DNA of 46,021 nucleotides from Treponema sp. (GTDB taxonomy: Bacteria; Spirochaetota; Spirochaetia; Treponematales; Treponemataceae), in the NCBI GenBank assembly GCA_018385415.1, contig JAHAZA010000018.1, positions 1 to 46,021 of the forward strand, written 5' to 3'. Each line of letters begins with the position of its first letter. Positions within the stretch are counted from its first letter, which is position 1. A model generated the notes under the pieces. It worked only from the letters and a program-made list of their open reading frames with translations. It was not told the origin of the DNA and did not search any database. Position numbers and translations under genes: made by a program. Shown piece after piece: positions 31,250 to 40,196 of the stretch.

Positions 31250-32026
31250 ATGACTGCATTAGAAAAATATTATAATAAATTTAACGAAGATCATCGCCTT
31301 ACAACTCGCCATGGAATTGTAGAATTTACAACTTCAATGAAATACATTCACGATTACATTCCAGAAAATACAAAGGTAAAAATTCTTGATGTAGGTGCAG
31401 GGACCGGCCGTTATTCTGTTGCCCTTTCCCGTGAAGGACATAATGTTACAGCTGTTGAACTTGTAAAACATAACCTGGAAGTGCTTGAAGCAAAACATGA
31501 ACATGTAAACTGCTGGCCAGGCAATGCAATGGATCTTTCGTTTTTACCGGAAAATAATTTTGACATTACACTTTTATTTGGACCAATGTATCACCTGCTG
31601 ACTAAAGAAGAAAAGTTAAAGGCATTTGAAGAAGCTAAAAGAGTTACAAAACCTGGTGGTTATATTTTTGTTGCATATGTTCTTAATGATTATAGTGTTA
31701 TTTCTTATTGCTTTAAGCAAAATAAAATTAAAGAATGTATGGAACGAAAATCTCTGACTTCGGATTTTCATCAGATTGTTACTGAAGATGATTTATATTC
31801 GTATCTTCGTCTTGAAGATATAAATGAACTTAATTCAATTACAGGACTTAAGCGTGAAAAAATTATAGCTGCTGATGGTGCCGCAGATTATATTCGCCGC
31901 GAATTAAATGCTCTTGATGAAGAAAGCTTTGCATATTTTATTGAATATCATCTTGCAAACTGCGAACGGCCTGAACTTTTAGGTGCAAGCTCACATCTTG
32001 TAGATATTCTAGTTAATGTAAAATAA
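31250..32026 (+). CDS. Class I SAM-dependent methyltransferase
   Basis: 258 aa. Motif I is ILDVGAGTGRYSVALSREGHNVTAVEL (SAM-binding glycine loop plus acidic residue), followed by FDITLLFGPMYHLLTKEEKLKAFEEAKRVTKPGGYIFVAY, the Methyltransf_11/25 pattern. The C-terminal half carries no substrate signature I can name. It follows the 79-aa ORF by 1 nt, so translation is likely coupled. Small-molecule methylation is more likely than DNA, because no NPPY/DPPY motif is seen. Confidence 0.88.
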   Translation: MTALEKYYNKFNEDHRLTTRHGIVEFTTSMKYIHDYIPENTKVKILDVGAGTGRYSVALSREGHNVTAVELVKHNLEVLEAKHEHVNCWPGNAMDLSFLPENNFDITLLFGPMYHLLTKEEKLKAFEEAKRVTKPGGYIFVAYVLNDYSVISYCFKQNKIKECMERKSLTSDFHQIVTEDDLYSYLRLEDINELNSITGLKREKIIAADGAADYIRRELNALDEESFAYFIEYHLANCERPELLGASSHLVDILVNVK

Positions 32027-32102
32027 GAATTAAATAAGAGTTTTCTTATCTAAAAAAATGCATATAATAAGTGACCTGACAGAATAAAATATGTTAAGAT
32101 AA

Positions 32103-33602
32103 ATGATGAAAGCATTTATTAATAATTCAACTTTAAAAAGAATTTTCTGCTGTCTTACAACAGCCTTTTTGTTTAACATCTTTGCTCAATCTACTGATGA
32201 TGGTAGTGATTCTTCTTTTTTTAATTATACTGTTGATGAATTATTGTGCTCTTACCTTGAAAATGATCTTGAGCTTCAAAAACTTACTCTTGAAGTAGAA
32301 AAATCACGACTTGCCCTTGATAGTACTAAACTTGAACAGGGGTTTGATGTTACTTTATCAACAGGAACAATGACTTTTTATACCAATTCAAATGGTACTG
32401 TAATAAATGTCAAACCTTCTGTTAAAGCTGAACTTAAAAAAATTAATAATCTTGCTGCCAGTGTTTCTACTGATTTTCAGGTTAATACAAATACCAGTAC
32501 TAATTCACTTAAAGATACAAAATTCCTTCTCTCAATGGATATCTTTTCTCAAGCTGAAGCATTACAGAAGGTTGCACTGCTGAAAAGTGAAAGAACTTTA
32601 CTTGAATCTCAGCGAAAACTTCAGTCTGTTGCTTTAAGCACTGAAAAAAAGTTTTATACTGAACTTGAAAAGCTCCTTAATCAAATCAATTCAATTTATA
32701 CATACAGACAGGATCTTTTTACCGATAGTCTTAGTTTTGACAAAATCAAAGCCCAGGGATATAACAAAACAAGTGCTACTTACCGGCTTGCCGAAATGAA
32801 AGTTTTGACCGGTGAGCATAATATTCAGACTGCGATTCATTCCTTGAATCATGATATTATTGTTTTTTATATGCATTGTGGAAAATCAATAACTATCAAT
32901 GATTCAGAAGATTTCTTAAAATTTATTCCTTCAAATATTCCTGAAGTACAGGCATTAAAATTTATTGATTTTCCAAAAGAAAAGTATTCTGAAATTGAAA
33001 AAGCGCAATGGACTCATACGATTAATTCCCTTACAAGAAAAGCTGATAAGTTTTTTTCACTGGGAGTTAATGGTGGCTATACAATGAATAATTCTACAAC
33101 TGAATCAGATACTATTGATGCAGGTTTTTCTACAACAATTGGGGGTGTTGGTCTTAATGCAGGAGTAAGTGTACCATTAGGTCGTGACGATTTTACACCT
33201 GCATTTACTTTGTCATGTACTGTAAGTCCTAATTCATTTATCAAAAGAAGTATTACAGAAAAAACTTATAGCTTAACTGATCAGCAGGAAGTACTTGATA
33301 TAAAAACTGCAGAACAGAATTACAATACAGCTGTTGTTGATTACAGACAGTCACTTATTAACCTCAAATGGGAAAAAGATTCTGTTAAAGACAGTTTCGA
33401 TCTTTATCAGAAAAATGAAGAAGACTTACTTAAATATTATAAGATGGGAATAGTTACTCAAAGTGAATATTATTCAGCAATGAATAACCGTCAATTATAT
33501 GAAGTTAAAATGATTATTAACAAAATAAAATTCATTGTATATAACAATGATGTAAAAAGTCAGTTTGTAGATCTTGAAACAGCAGACTCAATGCAGGAGT
33601 AA
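32103..33602 (+). CDS. TolC-like outer-membrane efflux protein
   Basis: 499 aa with a signal peptide ending near NIFAQS. The layout is that of OEP proteins: long helices (LQKLTLEVEKSRLALDSTKLEQG; LKSERTLLESQRKLQSVAL; QNYNTAVVDYRQSLINLKWEKDSVKDSFDLYQKNEEDLLKYYKMGIVTQSEYYSAMNN in parts) and strand-rich segments forming the barrel. It is the outer-membrane duct of the tripartite exporter with the following three genes. ATG 32103 and 32106 are both possible. The next gene starts directly after its stop. Confidence 0.85.
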   Translation: MMKAFINNSTLKRIFCCLTTAFLFNIFAQSTDDGSDSSFFNYTVDELLCSYLENDLELQKLTLEVEKSRLALDSTKLEQGFDVTLSTGTMTFYTNSNGTVINVKPSVKAELKKINNLAASVSTDFQVNTNTSTNSLKDTKFLLSMDIFSQAEALQKVALLKSERTLLESQRKLQSVALSTEKKFYTELEKLLNQINSIYTYRQDLFTDSLSFDKIKAQGYNKTSATYRLAEMKVLTGEHNIQTAIHSLNHDIIVFYMHCGKSITINDSEDFLKFIPSNIPEVQALKFIDFPKEKYSEIEKAQWTHTINSLTRKADKFFSLGVNGGYTMNNSTTESDTIDAGFSTTIGGVGLNAGVSVPLGRDDFTPAFTLSCTVSPNSFIKRSITEKTYSLTDQQEVLDIKTAEQNYNTAVVDYRQSLINLKWEKDSVKDSFDLYQKNEEDLLKYYKMGIVTQSEYYSAMNNRQLYEVKMIINKIKFIVYNNDVKSQFVDLETADSMQE

Positions 33603-34643
33603 ATGATGAAGAAGAATAGAATGTTTTTAATAATAATTGCTGGTGCCGTAGTTGTTGCTGGAGGACTGATTTTTGGAGTTACAATAATTATTAAGAAAAT
33701 CAATACAAAACCTGTATATTATACTGTTACAAAAGAAAACTATGAAAATGTAATTGAAATTTCAGGTACTGTCGAAGCTGCCCAGGAGCAGACTCTTCAG
33801 GCATTAAGTGATGGAACAGTAATGGCAGTGTATGTAAAAGAAGGGGATGTTGTAAAAAAGGGTGATGTTATTCTTCAGCTGGACGATACAACAGAAAAAT
33901 ATAATCTTGCAAAACAGGATTATACTATTGCTACGGCTTCGATTACTGGTTCTGCCCGTGAACTTTCACTTTTAAGGACAGAACGACTTGCTCTTGTTCA
34001 GAAAGTTGCAGATAGGCAGGTTGTGGCAACTTTTAATGGAGTTATTGCAAAACTTGATGTTGCTGTAGGTGATTCCCTGGAAGCAAAGGACTCTGTAGGA
34101 AATCTTGTTAATGTTGATTATCTTGTTGCGGAAGTTGAAATTCCTGAAACAGATGTAAGTAAACTTAAAGTAGGACAGAAGGTAGAATTTACTTTCTCTG
34201 CTTATAAAGATAAAACTGTATACGGAGAAGTAGAGGGATGGCCTGCTATCGGTGAAGTTACATCACGCGGAGCTACAGTTGTTAAAGCTAAAATCAAGAT
34301 TACGGAATATCCAGAAGAAATTCTTCCTAATTATTCATTTACAGGAAAAATTAAAATCTCAGAACCTATAGAATATCTCATAGTAGAAATGCCAGCAATT
34401 GGATTTGATAACAAGAAGCCTTATGTTGTAAAAAAAGGAACTTCGAATAAGGTTTATGTTCAGATGAAACCATATGGTAATGGGACTGTAAAAATCTTTA
34501 GTGAAGAAATTAAAGAAAATGATTTGTTAAAACAGGTCTCTAAACCAAAGATTTCTGGTACAGCAAAAAAAATGCAGTCTCCTGGAATGATGGGAATGGG
34601 TGGAACCAGAATGCCAGGTATGTCTGGTATGCCTAGAAAATAG
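33603..34643 (+). CDS. MacA/HlyD-type periplasmic adaptor with Met/Gly-rich tail
   Basis: 346 aa membrane-fusion protein. N-terminal membrane anchor (~7-30), lipoyl halves split by a short helical hairpin (VMAVYVKEGDVVKKGDVILQL before, VATFNGVIAKLDVAVGD after), a beta-barrel domain and a membrane-proximal domain. The hairpin is only ~45 residues, shorter than E. coli MacA. The C-terminus is an unusual Met/Gly/Pro run (~MQSPGMMGMGG onward), which could bind metal or be disordered. It links the TolC-like duct to the ABC pump encoded next. Confidence 0.88.
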   Translation: MMKKNRMFLIIIAGAVVVAGGLIFGVTIIIKKINTKPVYYTVTKENYENVIEISGTVEAAQEQTLQALSDGTVMAVYVKEGDVVKKGDVILQLDDTTEKYNLAKQDYTIATASITGSARELSLLRTERLALVQKVADRQVVATFNGVIAKLDVAVGDSLEAKDSVGNLVNVDYLVAEVEIPETDVSKLKVGQKVEFTFSAYKDKTVYGEVEGWPAIGEVTSRGATVVKAKIKITEYPEEILPNYSFTGKIKISEPIEYLIVEMPAIGFDNKKPYVVKKGTSNKVYVQMKPYGNGTVKIFSEEIKENDLLKQVSKPKISGTAKKMQSPGMMGMGGTRMPGMSGMPRK

Positions 34644-34669
34644 ATTACTTTCTTTTGAATTGGAAACCT

Positions 34670-35341
34670 ATGCCTATGACAGTTGTTGAATTGGAAAATG
34701 TAAAAAAAATATATTCCATGGGTGATGCAGAAGTGCACGCACTAAAAGGTGTAAGCTTTAAAGTTGAGCAGGGAGAATTTATTTCTATTATGGGACCTTC
34801 CGGTTCCGGAAAATCTACCTGTATGAATATGATTGGCTGTCTTGATACTCCTACAAGTGGAATCGTAAAGATAGATGGTAAAGAAACTTCAAGGATGACT
34901 GAAACTGAACTTGCAGTTCTTCGAAATAAGACAATTGGTTTTGTCTTTCAGCAATATCATCTTATACCTTCAATGACAGTAATCGAAAATGTGATGCTTC
35001 CCCTTAAATATAAAAGAACAGACAGAAAGGATCGACTTGCCCTTGCTAAAGCAGCCCTTGAAAAAGTCGGACTTTCTGAAAGAGAAAATCATAGACCTAA
35101 TGAGTTGTCAGGTGGTCAGAAACAGCGTGTTGCCATTGCTCGGGCTATCATTGCGGAACCAAAAATAATTCTTGCTGATGAACCAACAGGAGCACTTGAT
35201 ACAAATACTGGTATTCAGGTTATGGATCTGTTCCACGAAATCAATAAGACAGGTACAACAATCATTATCGTTACCCACGATCCTCGTATTGGAGAATCTA
35301 CAGAACGTGTTATTAAAATACTGGATGGCCTTTTATGTTAG
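34670..35341 (+). CDS. MacB/LolD-type ABC transporter ATP-binding protein
   Basis: 223 aa. Walker A GPSGSGKST, Q-loop FVFQQYHLIPSM, signature LSGGQKQR, Walker B IILADEPTGALD and switch His in IIVTHDPRIGE are present, and the family mark TGALDTNTG places it with MacB/LolD/FtsE-like ATPases. A TTG at 34655 is in frame, but ATG 34670 (or 34676) begins the conserved part. The ribosome site is weak. Its stop overlaps the permease start by 7 bp. Confidence 0.92.
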   Translation: MPMTVVELENVKKIYSMGDAEVHALKGVSFKVEQGEFISIMGPSGSGKSTCMNMIGCLDTPTSGIVKIDGKETSRMTETELAVLRNKTIGFVFQQYHLIPSMTVIENVMLPLKYKRTDRKDRLALAKAALEKVGLSERENHRPNELSGGQKQRVAIARAIIAEPKIILADEPTGALDTNTGIQVMDLFHEINKTGTTIIIVTHDPRIGESTERVIKILDGLLC

Positions 35342-36519
35342 AAGATTTTATTTATGCTCTTCAGGGATTTAAGCGAAATAGAACCAGAACATTTCTTTCG
35401 TTACTTGGTGTAATCATCGGTGTTGCTGCAGTTATTGTAATTACAAGTATGGGAAATAGTTCTACAAAACAAGTTCAGGATACATTCGGAACAAGTGGTC
35501 TTGATGTAGTTAGTATAAGTCAGGGATTTATGCGTCGTGGAGGGCAGAACTCTGTTACTGTCATTTTCGATGAGAAGTTCCGTGAAGATATGTTTGATAA
35601 TGTATCTGATATCAAAAAAATCTGGTACAAGAATTCTTTAAGTACAACTCTTACATTTAAAGATGTTTCTGCAACTGCAAATTGCAGTGCCGTTGAGTAT
35701 GGTTATCTTGAAATGTATAACATAGAGATTGAAGAGGGAAGATATTTCTCCGTAACAGATAATGAAGAAGGTTTACAGAGAATTATTTTAACTCATGATC
35801 TGGCAGAAAATCTTTTTGAAGATGCAAAAGAAGCTGTAGGTAAAAATATTATGCTTGTTGCTGATAATGTAACTTTCGGTTTTCAGGTAATTGGTGTTTT
35901 AAAAGATCAGACTGTGGGTATGGAAACTGGAACAGCATTTATTCCACGAGGTTTTTATGCTAAAAAAATTGCACCTAATCCTGCTGCATCAACAGTTCTT
36001 GTTCAAGTAACCTCTGCTGAAAAATCTACAGAAATGGTTTCAACACTTACAACCTATTGTACAATGGCAACTGGAACTTCACTGAGAATTAATTCAATGC
36101 AGACAATGCTTGAACAGATGAGTTCAATTACCAACACAATGAGTGTTCTTCTTGCTGCGGTTGCTGCAATTTCACTTCTTGTAGGTGGAATCGGTATTAT
36201 GAACATTATGATTGTAACAGTAACAGAACGACGTCAGGAAATTGGAATCAGAAAAGCTCTTGGTGCAAATCCCAAAGATATTATCCAGCAGTTCCTGATT
36301 GAATCTGCAAGTATTACAATTATCGGAGGTTTTATCGGTATATTGTCAGGAACTTTGATAAGTGTTGTTGTTGAAGTAGTAAGACATATGAGTATTACTG
36401 TCAGTATACCGGCTTGTATTATTTCATTTGTATTTTCTGTATTTGTAGGAATATTTTTCGGTCTCAATCCTGCAATCAGAGCATCAAAACTTGATCCTGT
36501 GGAAGCACTTGCAAGTTAA
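35335..36519 (+). CDS. MacB-type ABC transporter permease
   Basis: 394 aa. One N-terminal helix (RTFLSLLGVIIGVAAVIVITSMG), a ~220-residue periplasmic domain of the MacB_PCD type and three C-terminal helices of the FtsX domain (LLVGGIGIMNIMIVTVTERRQEIGIRKALGANPKDI). Ends PAIRASKLDPVEAL, a family signature. MacB systems do not move substrates through the membrane but drive periplasmic molecules out through a TolC duct. Substrate unknown: antibiotics, peptides or lipids are possible. Confidence 0.92.
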   Translation: MLEDFIYALQGFKRNRTRTFLSLLGVIIGVAAVIVITSMGNSSTKQVQDTFGTSGLDVVSISQGFMRRGGQNSVTVIFDEKFREDMFDNVSDIKKIWYKNSLSTTLTFKDVSATANCSAVEYGYLEMYNIEIEEGRYFSVTDNEEGLQRIILTHDLAENLFEDAKEAVGKNIMLVADNVTFGFQVIGVLKDQTVGMETGTAFIPRGFYAKKIAPNPAASTVLVQVTSAEKSTEMVSTLTTYCTMATGTSLRINSMQTMLEQMSSITNTMSVLLAAVAAISLLVGGIGIMNIMIVTVTERRQEIGIRKALGANPKDIIQQFLIESASITIIGGFIGILSGTLISVVVEVVRHMSITVSIPACIISFVFSVFVGIFFGLNPAIRASKLDPVEALAS

Positions 36520-36547
36520 GATTTTTACATTCGCTATTCTGAAGCAT

Positions 36548-36583
36548 AAAAAAGGACTTATGCAATCAGCATAAGCCCCTTTG
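36548..36583 (-). terminator. Terminator of the tyrS operon (minus strand)
   Basis: Stem CTTATGC (36557-36563)/GCATAAG (36569-36575), extended by GG/CC pairs. On the minus strand it is followed by six T (36553-36548). On the plus strand it gives no T run beyond TTT, so it serves tyrS better than the MacB permease. Confidence 0.75.
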
Positions 36584-36606
36584 TTAATCCAATTAATTTA
36601 TAAAGC

Positions 36607-37839
36607 TTAGATTTTTCCGATGAAGTATTTTTTCTTACCACGTCTGAAAATCAAAATTTGACCTTCAATAGCCATTGCCTTTGTAATCACAGTGCTTTCA
36701 TCAGTGATTACTTCACCATTGACAGCCACAGCCTTACCTGTAATGAATTCACGGGCTTCGCGTCTGCTTGAAGCAATTTTGTTATTCACAAGAACATCTA
36801 TAAGTGGCTGTTCTTCTTTATATTCAAATGATGGAACACCACCAAGTCCTGCCATAATGTCCTTTACAGAAAGACCTTTAAAGTCTCCTGCAAAAAGTTT
36901 CTGGCTTACCATAACTGCATTGTCAGCTTCTTCTTTACCGTGGATGTCTTTAACAACTTCCCAGGCAAGTGTCTTCTGTGCAATACGAGTTTCTGGAGCA
37001 GCCTGTTGCTGTGCGTAAATATCTTCAATCTGTTCTTTAGAAAGGAATGTGAATACTTTAAGATATTCCAAAACTTTTGAGTCATCAGAGTTGATGAGGT
37101 ACTGGTAAATTGCGTAAGGAGAAGTTTTTTCTTTATCAAGCCAAAGAGCATTTCCTTCTGATTTACCGAATTTCTTGCCTGTTGGGTCAAGAATCAAAGG
37201 CATTGTAAATGCGTATGCTGTTTCATTTGCAATTTTACGGATAAGGTCAACCCCAGTTGTAATGTTTCCCCACTGGTCGCTTCCTGCTACCTGCATGATA
37301 CATTTCTTTTCCTGGAAAAGATGAAGGAAGTCGTATCCCTGAAGAAGCATATAAGAGAATTCTGCAAATGTAATTCCTGTTTCGAGACGACGGCGGATGA
37401 TATCTTTATCAAGCATGTAGTTTACGTTGATGTACTTACCGATGTCGCGGAGGAATCCGAGGAATGTGTAATCTTTCATCCAATCATAGTTATCTACAAG
37501 TTCTGCTGATGGAACAAGACGTGTAATCTGGGAACGAATTCCGTTAATGTTGTTGTTTACTGTTTCTTCAGAAATGATTTCGCGTTCTGCTGTTGGACGT
37601 GGATCTCCGATTCTTCCTGTAGCTCCACCGCAGAGAAGTACAGGATGATGGCCTGCGTGTGCAAGGCGTTTTGCCATACAGAGAGAAGAGTAGTGTCCTA
37701 AGTGAAGAGAATCTGCAGTTGGGTCAGTTCCCCAATAGAAAGAAAATGGTGAACCATCCAACACTTTCTGTAAATCGCTTTCTTCACCTGCAACGTCTTT
37801 AATAAGTCCGCGCCATTTTAAATCTTCAAATAATGTCAT
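36607..37839 (-). CDS. tyrS: Tyrosyl-tRNA synthetase
   Basis: Charges tRNA-Tyr. 410 aa class Ic synthetase: HIGH motif as HLGH in DPTADSLHLGHYSSL, ATGRIGDPRPTAERE, tyrosine pocket QVAGSDQWGNITTG, and KMSKS as KFGKS (residues in DPTGKKFGKSEGNALWLD). The C-terminal ~65 residues are an S4 RNA-binding domain (IASSRREAREFITGKAVAVNGE). AAGGA precedes the ATG at 8 nt. It is the last gene of an operon with lgt and a MinD-like ATPase. Confidence 0.96.
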   Translation of the reverse strand: MTLFEDLKWRGLIKDVAGEESDLQKVLDGSPFSFYWGTDPTADSLHLGHYSSLCMAKRLAHAGHHPVLLCGGATGRIGDPRPTAEREIISEETVNNNINGIRSQITRLVPSAELVDNYDWMKDYTFLGFLRDIGKYINVNYMLDKDIIRRRLETGITFAEFSYMLLQGYDFLHLFQEKKCIMQVAGSDQWGNITTGVDLIRKIANETAYAFTMPLILDPTGKKFGKSEGNALWLDKEKTSPYAIYQYLINSDDSKVLEYLKVFTFLSKEQIEDIYAQQQAAPETRIAQKTLAWEVVKDIHGKEEADNAVMVSQKLFAGDFKGLSVKDIMAGLGGVPSFEYKEEQPLIDVLVNNKIASSRREAREFITGKAVAVNGEVITDESTVITKAMAIEGQILIFRRGKKKYFIGKI

Positions 37840-37850
37840 TTTATTTATCC

Positions 37851-38867
37851 TTATTTATTTTTTTTAATATTTTTTTTATTTATCGTATTAACTTCTTTAT
37901 GGTGTTTTTTGCTATATATGCTTGAGAAAATCATAAGTGCAATTCCACCAATAATCATAATAAAACAAAGTATCTGTCCTGTGGAAATATTTAACAGCGA
38001 AACATTGTTATTAATATCTGCAGCTTTATTCCCAAGTTTGAATCCCATGTCTTCATCAGGCATTCTGAAATATTCAATTACAAATCGGAATAAGCCATAA
38101 CCAATAAGGTAAAGAGAAGTAATAAAGCCGTTAAATGGTTTCTTCTTTCTTAGGAACCATAAAATCAGAAATAGAACAATTCCTTCAAAAAAGGCTTCGT
38201 ACAACTGACTTGGGTGACGTGGAAGAGTAACCATTTCCCCTTCTGTAAATTTCATTCCGACAGAAGTTGCAAAATCTTTGACCCATGAAATTGAAGTGCT
38301 GTATTTAGGGGCTGTAGGAAAAGTCATTCCCCATGGCATTGTTGTAAGACGGCCGTACAGTTCACCATTCATAAAGTTTCCGATACGACCAAAAGTATAT
38401 CCACAAGGAACAGCAACCGCCATTACGTCAGACCATTTCAACAATGGTTTCTTATGCTTCCAGCACCAGATGCTCATTCCGATAATTCCACCGATAACAC
38501 CACCGTGATAAGACATGCCTGCAAGACCTGTGAACTTCATTCCTTTGCCGATTTTATCGAAGGGCCAGAAAATAAGCCATGGTGCCTTCAGGTACTTTCC
38601 ATCAGGATTGTAAACGATACATGCAAAGATTCGTGCACCAATCAACAGAAAAATAAAACCTGTAGCGATGAAACTTAAAACATCATCACTAGTGGCTTTA
38701 TAGCCGGTTGAATCAAGTGCGCCTTCTTTGTGCTGTTTCGATAAAATCCAGTACGCAAAGCCAAAAGCAAAAACATACATAAGACCATACCAGCGCAAAA
38801 ATCCGAGTCCTGGAATTATTTCAGGATGAATCCATGAAGGATAATTTACATAAAGAAATGTACTCAT
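37851..38867 (-). CDS. lgt: Prolipoprotein diacylglyceryl transferase
   Basis: Adds diacylglycerol to the lipobox cysteine of prelipoproteins in the inner membrane. 338 aa with about seven helices. MSYHGGVIGGIIG, the invariant YTFGRIGNFMNGELYGR (Lgt signature) and HPSQLYEAFFEG are all present. The C-terminus has a basic, Lys/Asn-rich tail. Its ATG overlaps the upstream ATPase stop as ATGA. Required for the lipoproteins at 1534 and 11775. Confidence 0.95.
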   Translation of the reverse strand: MSTFLYVNYPSWIHPEIIPGLGFLRWYGLMYVFAFGFAYWILSKQHKEGALDSTGYKATSDDVLSFIATGFIFLLIGARIFACIVYNPDGKYLKAPWLIFWPFDKIGKGMKFTGLAGMSYHGGVIGGIIGMSIWCWKHKKPLLKWSDVMAVAVPCGYTFGRIGNFMNGELYGRLTTMPWGMTFPTAPKYSTSISWVKDFATSVGMKFTEGEMVTLPRHPSQLYEAFFEGIVLFLILWFLRKKKPFNGFITSLYLIGYGLFRFVIEYFRMPDEDMGFKLGNKAADINNNVSLLNISTGQILCFIMIIGGIALMIFSSIYSKKHHKEVNTINKKNIKKNK

Positions 38868-40012
38868 ATTTTAAATCCCTGCTGACAAGCTTTTACAAGT
38901 TTTGCTTTCAGCATTGTGTTTTCTTTTCTAACCTGAGTAAGTTCATACTGCTGGGTTTTGATTGTTTCGATTAATTCACCTGTTGTAAGTGCACCACATC
39001 CAAGTAGGTCCTGAATGCCGCTCATCTTAAGCTCAAAATCTTCAGCTGCTTCTTCCTGTGCGATGTCGAATGAATCTGAAGCTGCATCGTAAGTAGGTGT
39101 AATATCGTCCCCAAAGTTTACTGTATCAGATGCAAGAATTTTTTCTGCAATTCTGTAAATTGCCTGGGAGAGAATACACTGAGGCTTGTAGATGATTATA
39201 GGAAGCCGGCTTGCAAGAGCTTTGTCTTCAAGGGAATCTCGGTAAAGAACTCCAAGGTGTTCAATATCAAGTCCAAGGTACTGATTACACGAAGTTCTGA
39301 TTCTCTGTGCACGGTCAGCATCTTTTGGATCTTCAATCATATTCATAATCAGACGAGGTCTGAATACTTTTAAATTGTTCTCAAATTTTGCAGCGTTGAC
39401 AGGATCCACTTTTGCAATTTCATCAATGAGTCTAGGAATATACATGCGCTGCAGTGTAGTTGGATCCTGCTTAAGTTTAGTTAACATTTTTGCAGCCTGA
39501 GTTGAAGGCTTGAATGTTGAATGCATAAGTCTGAAAACAGCATTCTTTAAGAAAAGATAGCCATTGAGGGTAGCAGTGACAGCAGGGGCTGATACAACAA
39601 TTCCCTGTGGAGAAAGTAAAAATAAATCCAGAATAATCTGATGAGTGCCTGCACCAAGGTCAATCACAAGATAATCGCAGTCTACATTTTTAAAAGCCTT
39701 AATGAGCTTATTTTTTTGTGGAGCTTTTAAAGTTGAAAGTCCTGGAATTTCTGAGTCCCCTGCAATAAAGTAAAGGTTAGGATAATCTGTCTTTACGACT
39801 ATATCGTTGAATTCACCATGGCCAGTGAGCCATGTTCCTAATCCTTGTTTAGGTGATTGAACACCAAGAACAAGGTGAAGGTTTGAAGCACCCAGGTCGA
39901 GGTCTGCTAAAATTACTTTCTTTCCGCTCTGACCAAGAGCAATGGCGAGATTTGCAGATAAAAGGCTTTTACCAACACCGCCTTTTCCGCTGGCAACTGG
40001 AATAATTTGCAT
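38864..40012 (-). CDS. MinD/FlhG-like P-loop ATPase
   Basis: 382 aa. The deviant Walker A SGKGGVGKS (8-16) with signature lysine, DLDLGASNLHLVLG (switch I region, like FlhG/MinD) and VIDLGAG (Walker B) mark a ParA/MinD family ATPase. Unlike true MinD there is a ~90-residue C-terminal extension (ADVTPTYD-like acidic region and a coiled-coil stretch ETIKTQQYELTQVRKENTML). It could position flagella, chemoreceptors or another cargo. Flagellar genes are not nearby. No ribosome site is seen; a strong promoter lies immediately upstream. Confidence 0.8.
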   Translation of the reverse strand: MQIIPVASGKGGVGKSLLSANLAIALGQSGKKVILADLDLGASNLHLVLGVQSPKQGLGTWLTGHGEFNDIVVKTDYPNLYFIAGDSEIPGLSTLKAPQKNKLIKAFKNVDCDYLVIDLGAGTHQIILDLFLLSPQGIVVSAPAVTATLNGYLFLKNAVFRLMHSTFKPSTQAAKMLTKLKQDPTTLQRMYIPRLIDEIAKVDPVNAAKFENNLKVFRPRLIMNMIEDPKDADRAQRIRTSCNQYLGLDIEHLGVLYRDSLEDKALASRLPIIIYKPQCILSQAIYRIAEKILASDTVNFGDDITPTYDAASDSFDIAQEEAAEDFELKMSGIQDLLGCGALTTGELIETIKTQQYELTQVRKENTMLKAKLVKACQQGFKI

Positions 40013-40049
40013 AAATAAAATTATACCATATATTGTAAATATTTCACAA
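40013..40049 (-). promoter_or_regulatory. Strong extended -10 promoter placed for a leaderless mRNA
   Basis: Minus strand TTGTGA (40049-40044), 18 nt, TG-G-TATAAT (-10 at 40025-40020). The predicted start is 40013, one base before ATG 40012. Only TTTATTT lies between, with no ribosome site. Confidence 0.55.
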
Positions 40050-40101
40050 TAACGGAAGTCATTCTTATGAAAAATGGGCAGAAAAGGATGTAACTTTAAG
40101 C

Positions 40102-40149
40102 TTTCAATAATTTTTCTCTATTGAAAACGCAATTATATTAGAATAAAAT
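40102..40149 (+). promoter_or_regulatory. ctpA promoter with operator-like inverted repeat over the -35
   Basis: TTGAAA (40121-40126), 17 nt, TAAAAT (40144-40149). An 8-bp inverted repeat TTTCAATA (40102-40109)/TATTGAAA (40119-40126) ends on the -35 box, a position suited to regulation. Confidence 0.6.
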
Positions 40150-40196
40150 ATACAGAGTGCTATGCACATCATTTTTAACGGAAAATATGGAGCTAT

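Noticed and set aside
32031..32062. Terminator after the methyltransferase gene
   Set aside because: The ATAAGA/TCTTAT stem is only 6 bp, AT-rich, and followed by A residues instead of T.
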